A stretch of DNA of 64,000 nucleotides from Typha latifolia (taxonomy: Eukaryota; Streptophyta; Magnoliopsida; Poales; Typhaceae). Positions 47,317 to 61,337 of this stretch are shown one piece after another. Made by a program: the position numbers and the translations under genes. Position 1 is the first letter of the stretch, and every line of letters starts with the position of its first letter. The DNA lies in assembly GCA_019914945.1 (NCBI GenBank), contig CM034100.1, forward strand, positions 2,245,209 to 2,309,208, read 5' to 3'. Under the pieces are notes generated by a model. It saw only the letters and a program-made list of their open reading frames with translations. It made no database searches and was not told where the DNA came from.

Positions 47317-49858
47317 GTAGAAGGAACGAAGCAGAGCGAGTTTTCGAAAGCCTTCTTCCAAACACCCCAGCCCCTTCTCTCGTCTTCTTCTCTATTCTTC
47401 TCTCCCTAAACCCTCCTCCTTGTATTAATACTCCGAGTGCCACGCCGTATGCCAAAGCCGCATACCAATTAGTATGCGAGAATTGCGTTCCACGTGGTCG
47501 GTAGACGATCGGGTAACGGAAATCTGGACGGATGCAAATTTAGGATAGTATGGAATTTATATGCGGTAGTGGTGTCAGGTCTCTTCGCTCACGTGTCAGG
47601 CCACTTCCTTTTTTTGGCATTCCCAAAAGAGTCCCCGCGGTGAAGCCTAACGGAATTCCCCATCGCGGTTAGTACCTTTATATTAATAGTAACATCGATC
47701 GGAAGGTCGTAAATGGGGAGATAGTCTTGGTAAGGATTACCGGCCGTTCGATTGCTGACGTCCGTTAGGATAACACGTGCTGTCGTAAGAAACGTCCTTC
47801 GGCCGCTCGTGCTGACGTGAGGACTATTACGGTCATTTTATCTTCGTCTTTTAATCAAAAAGATAGTGGCATTTTAGGAATTTTAGTATCAGTTTTCGAG
47901 TTTCGAGAGACGCGCTGTTTTTTTTTTTTTTAATTTCCCATTTTAGCTTGCGAATTCTTTTTTATTTTTCGTCGCGAGAACTTCGGACTCTCCGCCGAGT
48001 ACGACGAGAAAGTTCCACTTTTGCCCTGGGAAATTAATGAAATCGCGAATATATCTCGTGTGAGCGGTTGAGAAGGTGACGAGACACACGAGTGGGTCCT
48101 GATAAGGGTATCTGGGGAATTTTAGCAGGAGTTTTGCGCCAAAAGAGGCCTCCTCGGTTCTTCGCATGCTTCTTCTTGGGCTTCCAACAAAGTCAAGCAC
48201 TATGGAAAACGACTCGCAATTGAGACCATGATAAAGACAATGTTGAGCAAATGCCATTCGTGCGTAGAGTAGGAGTTCCTCTTTTTTGGGTGTTTATTGG
48301 CTTTCTCTATTAATTCTCTTTTTCTTTTTTTTTTAGGTTTTTTTTTATAAATTAAATTACACTTTATATTTTATTTAGGCATCACTTTTATTTAACACAC
48401 TGAATTAATTTAAATGATACTTAAAAAAAATTCTATTATAATATATAAAAAAATTATAAATACCTAAATTACTAATTTTTTTTAATTATTTTTTTCTCTT
48501 TCGAGAGAAGAAAAATAATAATAGGAGAAGGCAAAAATGGAGAGAGAAAGAAGAAAGAAAGATGATAAAAGGTGACGATGGGCGCAGTGACAAAGAAGGA
48601 GGTAAATAATTATTGTGAATTATCTTCTACGGATTAATCTATTTTTTAAAACAAATACACTATAATGTCATTTTTGTATTTGGAAAAATATGGATAGTAA
48701 TCAACACTTGCTAAACTAATATAAACTATATATTATGATCTATCCACTGGTACAAACTAGAAACTAAGTAAAATATTTATGAGATTCATAAGAATATTAC
48801 ATAATAAATTTATAAAACTTGTAAAAATATAAGTAATCAATAGTTGTGAATACTTGATTGACCATTGCTCATTCTATCGTATTATTCCAAAAGATAAATT
48901 CACATTTTAGATATTACTATAAGTAAATTTACATTATATATTAGTGATCATAAAATAAGTCATCTTTTTTATCACCAAAGGAAGAGTAGTCTGAGGTTAA
49001 GTACCAAACTTAATTAATTAGTCTCATTTTATAATTTTAATTTTTTTAAAGAATAACTTTAGTTAGATATAAAGAAAAGATAAAAAAAATGTTTAGTTAT
49101 TAAATTAGTTTAGAGAGTCCAAGAATTAAAACCAAACAAAGCCCACAAGTATAACACATTTTAAGGATTCTATTAATGATCTCCATGCTCAAACTTAGAT
49201 GGGGTTTATTCTATGCAACTCTACGATGAGGATTTTGTGTCATTTTGCTGTTACGTTCTCTACTATTTATAAAGCTTTCAATTTGAGTTCAGGGAGGGTC
49301 TCTCAATTAGTTTAGATACTCCAAACTTAGTTAAATAATTAAATATTATTTTATATCTTTATATAAAATTAAATTTAATATATAAAATTTTAAGACTAAA
49401 ATATAAAACCAAATAATTAAATTCAAGCCCCCATCGACTGATGCTTCCATTGGCCACATCGCCCCCCATGCCGAAGTTGAGACAGTTAATAGCGCTATCC
49501 TCTATCCTCACTTTTTCATTGGTTGAGCTATTTATTTATTTATTTATATATTACATTAAAAAAAAAATCTATGTGCTCTACGTTATATTTGTTGAATAAA
49601 ATTAATTCATATTAGGTGTGTATCAACTATATAGCTGCATGTATTTATATATTAGCATCGTTCGGATTGGGTTGAATGGGGGCCCAAACTCCTCTAATAT
49701 GATAAAATGTTGCTTCATGGACCAGGGCCTAATAATTGTTATAGACCAGGTTTATTTCTATGACACGAGAGTACGTGACTACGATCTCTCTCTCCTCCTC
49801 CGTGCTGCTTCCAAAACCCTAAAATTACGTTTCTTCCGCACTTATCCTCACCTCTATA
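47317..49858. other. AGO4 leader/promoter and divergent UBA2 upstream region
   Basis: AGO4 (minus) and the second UBA2 gene (plus) diverge from here. The AGO4-proximal 500 bp is GC-richer and carries an ACGT-core cluster (47490-47820). From about 48300 to 49850 the DNA is very AT-rich with no coding signal. The UBA2 leader includes a telo-like AAAACCCTAAAA near 49814-49825. Confidence 0.55.
47490..47820 (-). promoter_or_regulatory. ACGT-core (G-box/ABRE/TGA-like) cluster upstream of AGO4
   Basis: Within about 330 bp there are CCACGTGG (47490-47497), CACGTGTC (47590-47597), TGACGTCC (about 47756), CACGTG (47774-47779) and TGACGTGA (about 47813). Such cores bind plant bZIP and bHLH factors. 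The cluster sits just upstream of the inferred AGO4 leader exon. Regulatory use is inferred from motif density only. Confidence 0.45.
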
Positions 49859-49949
49859 ATGGCGAAGAAGCGAAAGCCCGTCCCTGTGCCAGAACCCGAA
49901 CCCGAACCCGAACCGTCCTCCTCCGAGGAAGAGGAAATTGAAGAAGAAG

Positions 49950-49980
<31 letters not shown>

Positions 49981-51190
49981 TGAAGAAGTAGAAGAAGATG
50001 CTTCCTCCTCCGATGAGGAGGAGGAGGACGAGGAAGACGACGAGGAGGAAGACGAAGAAGAGAAGAAGGAAGCTGACGACGGAAAGATCGACCCCTTGGA
50101 TCGCGACGCGATCCGGAAGCTTCTCGAGCCCTTCGGGAAGGACCAATTGGTGGATCTCTTAGCGGAGGCGGCTACAAGGACCCCGGCCATCTACTCTCGG
50201 ATCTTCGCCTCGTCAAGATCAGACCCGGCCCACCGCAACGTGTTCGTCCACGGCCTCGGCTGGGACACCACCACCGACGCCCTCGCCGCCGCCTTCTCCC
50301 CCTTCGGCGCCATCGAGGAATGCAAGGTCGTCTCCGACCGCGTCACCGGCCACTGCAAGGGCTACGGCTTTGTCCTCTTCCGCTCCGCTGCCGCCGCCCG
50401 CGGCGCCCTCAAAGAGCCCCAGAAGCGCATCGGCGGCCGCCTCACCTCATGCCAGCTGGCATCCTTCGGCCCACCCGGAGCGCAGGGTCCAGTCGTGGAG
50501 CCCACGGGCCGAAAGCTGTACGTCAGCAATGTGCCGACGCATGCGTCCCCGGACCGCCTTCGTGCGTTCTTCGCACAATTTGGTGAGATCGAGGAGGGGC
50601 CACTTGGTGGCGACCGCGTTACTGGGAATCTGCGAGGTTTCGCGATATTTGTATATAAGACGATGGAGGCGTGCGCTCGGGCTCTTCAAGAGCCGAAGAA
50701 AGTGTTTGATGGGTGTGAATTGCAGTGCCAGAGGGCGCTTGAGGGGCTTAAGCCTAAGAACACCGCCGTGCCGGTTTCTGCACCTGTGATAGCTCCGCAG
50801 GCGAATGACCTTGCGATGGTCTATGCGTCACAGTCACTAATGGGCCTCAATCAGGCGATGAATCCGGCTGCTGCTGTTGGCCTTTTAGGCCAGAATGCGG
50901 GAATTGGGTTGCTGAATCCAGGGGTAGCAGCAGGGTTAGCAGGGGTTTCTTCTTTGGGAAGAGGTACGGGGCCTACACCGCGTCCTTATGGAGTTGGGTT
51001 AGGGATAGGTGGAGGTGTATCAGGAATCAATACTATTAGCCCCAGTATCATTGGGAATTATGGATCGCAAGCAGCTTTGCAAGGATTAGGAGCTTACCAG
51101 AATAATCAGTTGTCTTCAACAGCTGCTGTGAGGTCTCAGGCTGGTATAGGGTCTATTGGGACTAGCTTGCCTCCTTATCTTGGACGCTAG
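49859..51190 (+). CDS. UBA2-type RNA-binding protein with polyglutamate N-terminus, 443 aa
   Basis: A second two-RRM protein of the UBA2 family, one coding exon. MAKKRK is followed by Pro-Glu repeats and a long acidic tract (about 22-73), then RKLLEPFGKDQLVDLLAEAA. RRM1 is at about 127-204 (RNP2 VFVHGL, RNP1 KGYGFVLF) and RRM2 at about 218-297 (RNP2 LYVSNV, RNP1 RGFAIFVY). The Gly/Ala/Leu-rich tail is shorter than in the paralogue at 37793-39265 and ends PPYLGR. RRM1 is closer to UBA2a/b than to UBA2c (HGLGWDT is shared). The stop TAG is followed at once by GTAAAT, a usable splice donor, so the exon may end exactly after the stop; acceptor-like sites near 52628 and 52681 could mark downstream UTR exons. 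The Glu tract is encoded by a GAA/GAG microsatellite. Confidence 0.92.
49940..49979 (+). repeat. (GAA)n coding microsatellite
   Basis: About 13 near-perfect GAA units encode consecutive Glu residues in the N-terminus of the UBA2-type protein. Such runs are prone to length change, so this segment may vary between alleles. Confidence 0.9.
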
Positions 51191-53697
51191 GTAAATAAGT
51201 TTTGATGCTTGACTTGTTATATCCTAGTGTTGCTCCTTAATTTAGTTTTAGTCGTTTCTATTGGAACTATTGTAATTTTTTTTGAGCTGCTAATACTTGG
51301 GTATATTTGGAATACTAAACTTAGCTTGCTACAGTTTCAGTAATATGAAGTGAATTTGATGGTCAAGATTTTGACCAAGCGTTATTCTAGTGCTATTATT
51401 TTCATTGCAATTGCTGTATGTTGTAAATTTGGACATTGGAAATCAAAAACCTTTATTAGCGTGAATATATAACTTAGGAATTTAGGATCAAAGCTAAGGA
51501 TGCTACTTACTTACATCCTAATAAATATTGGTTTTCTAGTTTGGGATAATAAGACTAGTTGGGCTTATTGTACAAGTCCTAGATTGATGGCATATGAATG
51601 CCACTTTGCAAGCTTAAAGTTGCCAGTTGTCTAGCCTCACTAGGCTGTGTTCTGGACTTTGTATTTTATTTGCTGATGCTGGCTCTCTCACTGCGTAACA
51701 TGTTGTCATGCTTGATTATCTTCCTGCAGAAGATAACTCATTTATTTGATTTCTTAATCATAACAAGTGCAACTTTTAACCCAATGTATAACTAGAGCTG
51801 GCATAGACATAATGTATAACTAGAGCTTGCATTTCGTGATTTCAAACCCTAAAAATCGAAGATAAAAAATGTACTGCAAGTTAAAAACCACATGATGATC
51901 TTGCTCAAGTACTTTTTCGTTATTTTATGAAGTTTTCACCTGAAACTTCATGATGGTTGACTATGTTCTCACTTGAATATGTTACATTTTGATTTTTTAT
52001 CGTTATAAGTTGTATCTATTCTTCTGCTTCAACTTTGGGAAAACTTTGGGCTGCCTTGTTCTCTGATCATCTACCTAGGCACTTGCTAGATGGATTATTT
52101 TTGTTTGATTACCTACTTTCTTTTCCGAATGTTGGCAATACTTATCTGATCATCCACTTAGGCACCCATCTAGTCCCTGATACTGGTTTTACTATTTGGC
52201 CTTTCTAACTATTTTTACCTTATCTTGTGGAAGTATGTGATATAGCTGTTTAACCTCCACAATATTTTATCATGAGATCTATCTAATAACATTCTTCAGT
52301 AAAGTATTGGAGAGAAAGATTACATTATCTTTTTCCATTGGTCGGTCCCACTCAAAGGAATTGCAAAGAGGATATCTGTCGTAGCAATTAGTATGTTTTC
52401 TCTTTTGTGTAGTTTCTTAAGTGTTGTTTCCCTTGTGACAATTCGTTAAATATCTTGTTGTTAATTGCTAGGTGAATATAGTTGGTACTCTTAATGCATG
52501 TCTACTTTATATTGTAGTCGATGTTGTTTTTCTGTGTGAATTGAGGTTATTAAGGTTGCACGATTTCAACGTAGAAAATCACCTTTTTATTCTACTCTCA
52601 TTCTTGATTACATTTTGATCTTTCCCCAGTCTGGCACGCAGTACTGTGCAATATCTTAGAAGCTCTGTTGCTTTCTTTCAGATTTGAGCTGGAAGGAGCA
52701 TCAACTATCTGGATCAGGCTATATATTCAGCTATTTTTGGCAGAGTGAAACTTATTCTTGTCTTCTATTTGGTGTATCCTTGCTTTGCCCTAACTCATGT
52801 AAGAAACTTCTCAGGTCGTTTCTCAGATTGGAGCTGTTACGCACTGTGTGCTTAAGATGATCTAATCCACATATTTTTGTTTCTTTTGGCAAGTGAAAAT
52901 TTTATTTTCTCTTGTTCTCAAAACTATATGCACTATAATACCACAATTTCCTCTTCCTCTTCTTCTTTTTCTTTCTTTCCATTGTTTGTGGATTGATAGT
53001 TATTAAACTCTTTAGTATGTGTTAGGCTGATTAATGTCCTTTTGTAGTTCATGTTTCATGTTAGAAAGCTTTCCGAGGTTCAATTGTGGTTTTATCCGAG
53101 TTACTAGGGCCTTTCTTTATTTGTGAACCAAATGGCTAATTTTGCAGTAAAACTTGGGATCCAGAACAAAGAATTCATTGGGACCAATACCCTAGTATCC
53201 AATGTACATCTACAGTTTCTCGGTTAGATAATATAGGATAAATATACTTTTAATATATTTAAATATATATAACAATAATTTTTATATTATTTTGATACTA
53301 TATTTATTCCTAATAACATCGTACAAAAACTTGTGGATATTTATATCAAGACCCATTAATTATTCCCAAAAAACATCTCACATCCCTAACGGTGATAACA
53401 AAAAAATATCAAACGGTATTTCTACACTTAATATTTTATATTTTTTCTAAAATAAATATAAAATAGTCCCTAAAAGAGACTAATATTAATCACGTAATAC
53501 TCGTGTATTGTTTTTTTAATAAAATAATTTAATGGAAGGGGTCAATATTTGAAATTGGGCAATTGATGGGTTGGAGTGTAATTGTCCCAAAATTTATTCC
53601 CGTGCAAACGGCCCATTACGTCGTTCGTAAGGCCTGCTGCCGATAGCTAATCATCTTTCACTTTGAACACGCCGTTCACCGGCCACAGGTACACTCA
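51191..53697. other. UBA2 3' region and intergenic DNA
   Basis: Likely contains spliced 3'UTR of the UBA2 gene (donor at 51191, acceptor-like CTTTCAG ending 52681 followed by a GC-richer block to about 52860). From about 53220 on it is AT-rich spacer. A site II element (GGCCCA, 53610-53615) belongs to the next gene's promoter. Confidence 0.45.
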
Positions 53698-53760
53698 CTA
53701 TATAAGGCGGTCTGAGCGTTTGGAGGTAGGTGTATCCAAGGGCAGAGAAATCTAGGGTTT
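53610..53760 (+). promoter_or_regulatory. Promoter of ZCCHC10-like gene: site II, TATA box, telo-box
   Basis: GGCCCA at 53610-53615, TATATAAG at 53699-53706, and CTAGGGTTT (telo-box-like) at 53752-53760 lie in that order. A TATA box about 50 bp upstream of a telo-box leader is a standard arrangement for plant housekeeping genes. Transcription probably starts near 53730. Confidence 0.65.
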
Positions 53761-53857
53761 GCTATTTAATCCTTCGACCTCGAGTTCGACCTCGAGTTCG
53801 ACCGATCTCGGGGAAGGATTGGAGATCAGTCTTTCGCTTCGCGTTCTTCGACTACAG

Positions 53858-55318
53858 GTATGGCCAAGAAGCTGGTTGAATCCGCTTCGCTTTGATTTTG
53901 CTAGATTAGGTCTCGACGTGCTTCTTGATTCAACCGAAGCTTACACGTGAAAATTTCGTGGTTGCCTCTAATTTCTTTTCTTGAATTGGTCGAATTTGTG
54001 TATAATAGATGCTGTCGTTTAGTTTTTCCTCTTCCCTCGTCATTGGGGATCTTGTTGTTTATGAGATCTGCGGGCTTTCCTGTCTGCAAATAAAGATTTT
54101 TGCTTCACAATTTGTGAACCCTAATTTAGTCGATCGATTTTGAGGAGGACCTTGAAACTTTTCGGACGGCATGGGACTATAGGTCATGGCTCAATGTAAT
54201 CAAAAGTTCTCAAGAAGAGCTGATGACCGGTGAAAGATGCTACTGGAAGCCTATTCCTTTAACAAAATTAGATATTCTCCTTTTGATTTGTTACTTACTC
54301 CTGTATATTGGACATTACTACGCCGTTTAGGTATGTAGCAGAAAATTCATATAGTGGGTACTGGTGTTGGATATTAAAATTAGGGTATCTATTTTTCTTC
54401 TAAATTCTTGCATGTTACTTTCGGAATTTGATGGCAATCTGACCTCTAGATTCCTCATTTCTAGACTACTTAATTGCAGTAACGGTAGCAGTTTGTTGTT
54501 AGGGGTTACACATCTTATCCTTTGGGAATTTGTGAATGACTGAAAATTATGAGCCTAATGTGTATGCGATTTTTATTTTTATGAGAAAAAAAGGCTTTTG
54601 GCACAAGGATGCTGTTAAAACTACCTTAACAGGTTGTAACTAAGGGTTGCAACAAGGAAATATCTTAGTTAACATTCATCTAGGGAAAAGGATAGATATC
54701 ACTGATAAACATCCCTATTGCCATGTTCTAAAACATTTTTTTAAGAGACCTCTTGTTGGCCTTTCTCCAGCAAGACTCTTTTTAGTATAAGTCCAGTCCT
54801 AACAGCTATCTTATCAACTATCAATCACCAATTTAACAGACTTTTCTTCTCCTGCTATCTGTACTTTATACAGCGTATGAAGGTTTTATATTGGAACCTT
54901 ATAGCATTTAGAAACCACTTTTGAAAGTTACTTTTGTTCAGATTGAAATTTATTGGCTGTTTTTGAAGATCTCCAAAGTTTTCTTCAATATACCTACTCA
55001 CTAAGAATTTTTTGAAGATTAATATTTTTTCTAACTTTGTTCTAAAATAAGTTGTCTCTGTAATGTATGCATGTAAGTTACATATTTTCTCTTTATGTAG
55101 TTTTTCTGACATTGAATTATGATTTCAGCTGTTTTAGGGATTTTACTGAACAGAAGTATGTGCTTTTGTTCCTCTTGTTATGATCTATGTTATGAACAAG
55201 TTGATGTGCAAAATGTGGGAGCTTGCAGATCCAACTTTGCATTGCATGTTTAATATTTTCTCTGAGTAGGTTCGTTGAAAAAGCAGTTTTCATTTATAGG
55301 TTTTTTTTTCCTTGACAG
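53858..55318 (+). other. 5'UTR intron of ZCCHC10-like gene
   Basis: The donor GACTACAG|GTATGG (exon end 53857) and the acceptor after a T-run, CCTTGACAG (ends 55318), define a 1.46-kb intron wholly before the ATG. No coding sequence is seen inside it. Confidence 0.7.
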
Positions 55319-55374
55319 GACAACTTGATCTCCAGCTACCCTGTGCTTGGACTTTGTTCTGCTACAGTCTATAG

Positions 55375-56178
<804 letters not shown>

Positions 56179-56472
56179 GCTGATTTCAGAGAAGAGCAGC
56201 TTGCTTGTTATCCATATTGTTCAAGTACTACTGGTGTTATCATGATTTCAACTGAAAGATAATGCAGCTGTGGTTAGAAAATATTTTTTTTCTGAGCTAG
56301 GTTCTTTGTTAATTTGATCAAACTTATAGCTCCTGAGGTCTTTTTAGAAATTAGAATGCGTGTGCTAAGGCTGTTGTTTGAAAATTGTGGCAGTACGTAT
56401 TTCTTAACTGATATTTGTAATTTAATTATGGTGCTTCTACATCAATCTATATTAGTAATGCCACTCCATCAG

Positions 56473-56504
<32 letters not shown>

Positions 56505-59500
56505 ATGCGAGTTGTTCAAGTATATTGTCTCGTAAAACCATGCTAGTATGTTGATTTCTAAACTTTTGATTTGAAAAGAGATTTTTAATTTATCTATTAG
56601 TCTTTATAGTGGTTCAGAGAAATCTGAGTTAATATTCTTCGAGTAGGATTTACAAGAATATTACAGTAGCACGTTACAGTTCCTTCTTTTCATTTTTTGG
56701 TGAGGTTTCCTGCACAAGTTTATAGTCAATATATGCATCTGTCGCTTAATCTTGTAACAGTGCCTTAATCAGAACATTGAATGTAATATGGAGAAGCTGC
56801 GTTCTTGCTATATAATTAAGCATATATGAGGTCCAGTTTGATGGTTTCAGAATATCTTTCCAACATCTCAGATTCGGGTGCTTCTTTTCAGACCTTCACA
56901 GGCAAGCTTCTTACTCAGACTATAAGCCAAATGTTGGATGCTACTTAAACTGTCCTTAAGTGTAGTGAGATCAAAACTCTTTTCTTGCTGACCTAAGTTG
57001 TACCACACCAATTCTATTTGAGCCCTCTTATCAAGGGCGTGTGGAACAATAGTTTTCATTACAATTTAATGTAATAAAAAACTATATATTTTTTAGTACT
57101 CATGGATGCTGGCTGCTTTAAATATGACTGCAACATTAGTACTGAAGCTATTTGCCTATGATTCTTCCTAAATATGGCTTCATCATCACAATATATGAAC
57201 AACGATATTGCTAAACTCTCAAAATGCCTTCCCTTTTTTCCTTGCAACTTACCTTTTCTTTCATGTTAAGCATTCCATTACAAAGTTTAGCGGTGAGTAG
57301 TAGTAGTTTTTTTTTTGTTTTTGCAAATGATAAATGACATAGAGTAGTCCTTATTGCTCCTAACTATATAGACTCAATAGGGCTAACACACGAGCTCACC
57401 CAATATGGAGTTTGTTTTCATTTTTCCTCATGCCTTGAAACTCCGAAGAGCCACAAAGTATGTGAAGAGACTAGAAATTTGCAGCAAGTAGTACCTCTCG
57501 TTGTTTACTTTGAGCAAGCTATGGCTGTTAACTTATGGTTTACGCAACCCTGATCGGTTGTCATGTTCATGAATTTATTCTTTGCTTCCATTGATGCACA
57601 TGTAGGCGAATAAAGCTCTTTGTCTTCATCTTTTTGCTACCTAGTCCTTTCCATAATAGGCTACTCTGACTTCACCTTGTAAGCAACAAAAGGATTCAAT
57701 TGTTTTCAGGAACTATTTCAATCTCATTAATTTTCTACCTCAATGTCATTGGATATTGGAATTCATATTAGATATATTTGGAATTGCTTTGTAGCTCTCA
57801 AGAGTGTTTTGTAATGAGAGGACAGGCTTCATTGGAAGTGGGTAAAGATTAGTATAGCTCACACATCACTGCATTAGTTAATCAGTTATACTGATATCAT
57901 ATGTATTACTATACCCATCTCCTAATTTATTCACTTCTCCTCTATTACTTAGAATCTGAACTTTGTTTATTACTTGATGCTCTCTTTTCTCTAAGTAATT
58001 TACTGAGGCGATTTTTAAAAAAAAAAAAAAGAAATTCAGCAAGTTAGATTGAAACCGTACATTCATCGGAACTTGAATCTTGACCTTGACCTTTAGTACC
58101 CATTAACTCCCTTCATTGGCACTGCTCTTATAGGAAAGAGAGTCATTTAAGCAACTTGAGATCAGAGGGAGGAGATAAAAGCAAAGAATCAATGAAGCGG
58201 GAGTTGCACCCATGTTCTGGCTTCATTAAAATAGATAACAAGTATTTAATTTGTTCTTCTTTTCTGACAGCCAAGCTTAGGGAAGTTCTCATTGGTTTAG
58301 AACACATCTGACAGTGCTTTGTTACATCTTCTGACTCATGAGATTGAGTTAATTAACCCTTCAGTAGAAGGAGAGCTTACACTACATAAAAAAGAGGGGC
58401 TTACAAAAGCTGGGAAAAGATAGTGATCTTTATTCTTGATAGTGCACACACATGATCACAGATCCTGCTTGTCTTTTCTCATGCTTTTCTTTTTTCTTTT
58501 TTCAATCTGAGCATCTCCCACTGAAGGATAAGAGAATATAATGAAGCTAGTTTTAAGACAAGTTTGCGATAATCTCACCTGGAGCGACTTATTTAATGAT
58601 CAAAGCTGCAAAAAAATTCCCTGGTTAAGTAACATGGCTGATTCTTTTCTCAAAGTTATGGGCATTAATTTCCGTTATTTTTCAGCCCATTATCTCAATG
58701 GCACATTGATCAACTGACCGATACTATTTACTTGCTTTGTAATGAAAACTATAACAACATATAACAAATCTTATTTGGTCTGTAAAAATTCTTCCAATTT
58801 ATCAGTGATTTATCTGAACATGTGAACTCATGTAACGGCAAGCAAATTGCAGCAATATGAATATCTTTCCAGTAAAAAAAAAGGTTTACTGGTTATATAA
58901 TATACCTAATCATATATATCTGAAAGCATAAAACTATATAGCAGAACATATTCCAAGCAATGAACAATGAGGATTAGAACAGACATAACTAGTGTATGAG
59001 CAGTGGTTTGATGAGGAGTACTTCAACTTGCAAGGCAAAAAGTAATATGCTTGTGTACTTTGTTTCTTCCATCTGAGGTGGTTCTCCACAATCTATTAAG
59101 TGAATAGGAAGATCTAAGGCTTGTGATACTGATCAAGGGATGAGTATTTTTAAGTAACTGGGGACTACCAGTATGATTCTTTTAAGGCAAAGGTTGAGTA
59201 GCTCATTTGTGGCATGCACTTAAGAAACATACATCTCAATCATATTGAATTAAATATACAATCTCAATCAAAAGCTGGAAGATTGTGGCTCCTAGTTTCT
59301 TTAGACTCCTCCAATATTGGAATCACCAATAGGGGTATGTCAGGTGCTTCTAAGGCCATAAAAATCTCCCTACTTTGTTATATATAGAATATCTTTAAAA
59401 AAAATCATAGGAGAAGCATTCATTACTCTCTCATTCTCCCAGATGTGCATATAATTTAAGTCTCAGAGTGCTTTGCCTACTCAGGACTTCAAAAGGTGCT

Positions 59501-61337
59501 TGAGATTTCTAAAGATTGGTAACAACATAGTTAGCATGAACTTCTTTGCATGGGGCTTTTAATTTTAATGCAAATTATGATGAATCACATGCATGCCAAG
59601 GGTATCATCATCATTGGATGCTTGAGCCTTGAAGTAAATCCTCCATACTCTATGCTTGAAGTTAATCTGACTGCATTCCTTAATCTTAAGGTCAAATCTA
59701 TTAGTAAATGACTCATATCCATATTTTACAACCTTTAATTTGCACTTGAATCATATTGAAAAAGAAGATGAGGGACAAAGGCCAAGTTAGATTTTCTTTT
59801 TTTCCTTCTTATTCTTCTTCTTTTTTATTTAAAGAACAGAGGCCAAGTTGAGATTTTTAGCATTAATCAAGTTAGTTTTTGCATATGCACATATAATTAA
59901 CTATACCTCATAATTTTGCTTTTTTTCTGCATATCATCTTTTTACATTTAAATATATTGAAAAAAAAATCTCCTTCATATTTTTATAGATCAACAACATA
60001 TTTGTAAAAGATAAATTTCCATTAGTCTATAAATCTCTCTAATATTCTCATCTTTGCTAAACCCACTTGAAAGGTTTTTTTCTGTCAAAAAAAAAATTTA
60101 GATAATTCCCTATATAAGAAGGAGAAACAGAGGTTTCTCCTGAGGCCATCTTGCAGCAAGGATAAAAATATTGGTGTAATTATGCAAAGAAGCCCCCCAA
60201 GTTCTTCTATTTAATAATCGAACTAAACATAAAAGGGGGCAAATTATGTTCTTACTTTAGTGATATGGCTTGATTTTAATTTACATATTTATACTTAAAC
60301 TTAAGCACTTAACCTAATTTTTATCTAAAATTAATGAATACAAACATCAAATTAACCCTATCATATATATATATATATATTCTCAATAGGGGCAATTAAA
60401 ATTTCCATTTTTGTTAATTGTTGGTTAATTATTACCATTAGTCTAGCTCTTAAGAGTTAATCACCAGTTTCAAATATGCATGAACGAACTAAAGTGATGG
60501 ATTTTTTTTTTTGCATGTATACCACTCTAAAATTGATATTTATATGTATACCTCTTGAAACATTATTGCTTTTTAAATCAAATCTTTATAATTTAATAAA
60601 AAAGATAAAAGTATTTTTAACTAAGAATAAAATTATGAAAACTGGAATATAGTTTTGTTCCTCAAGAGTATACATATGAATATTAAATTGAGATGGGACA
60701 CGCAAATATATATGAGATTTTTGAAGTGTATATATTTAAAAAAAAGAACTCCTAGAAATGAAATAATTTACCTTTAAAAAAAATACATCAAGCAACTGGC
60801 TTTTTTATATTCCTAACCCAAGTGTGTGCATCTCAGGATATTCTGTCGGGGAAATCGAAGCCAAGTTGTGACCATTTGGTAGGCCCAAGTGGAGGAGTTA
60901 GTCCTATCACCCCGCATAAATGCTCCATGGCCGAGATCTTGGGCTGCTTAAAATGGCTCTCTGATCTCTGGCTCCACCCCCAGCACACTGTCTCACTGCC
61001 AAGTATTTTATCTATGAGTTAATGAATCCCAGTAATGTGAACCGTGGAAGATAAATAGCATAGTTTTGGGAAGTTATTCTTTGTTTTTACACTAGTTGGA
61101 TTGGTTGGGCATTGGAAGGGTAATTACCCTTGCCACCTTTACACTAGTTGTTGTTGGAGAGGGTGGAGTTCTTACTTGGTTATGTTCTTTTGATTTCCAG
61201 ATTGTTGTAGAGTTTTAGAAGGGGGGTTTTTTGGTTAGTTTGGTCATTGTTAGATAAGAAGGAGCCATTTCTGGGATACCATGAATCTTGCATGTGGGTT
61301 TTGATCCTCGGGTCATAAGAGTGAAGATAGCTAGTGG
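56179..61337. other. 5-kb gene-poor interval
   Basis: Holds the ZCCHC10-like 3'UTR, a TAT microsatellite (about 56473-56500) and long AT-rich DNA without a supported gene or recognised transposon. The stretch from about 60820 to 61337 is GC-richer and probably contains the leader of the bZIP gene; an acceptor TTTCCAG ends at 61200, so a 5'UTR intron is possible. Confidence 0.45.
56473..56500. repeat. (TAT)n microsatellite
   Basis: About nine perfect TAT/TTA units downstream of the ZCCHC10-like gene. Confidence 0.9.

Noticed and set aside
58196..58231. AATGAAGC...GCTTCATT inverted repeat, considered as a small hairpin or miRNA precursor
   Set aside because: Only 8 paired bases with a 20-nt loop, far too short for a plant miRNA foldback, and no known miRNA sequence.
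60822..61022. 66-codon open frame upstream of the bZIP gene
   Set aside because: No homologue or domain recognised; it probably lies in leader or promoter sequence.
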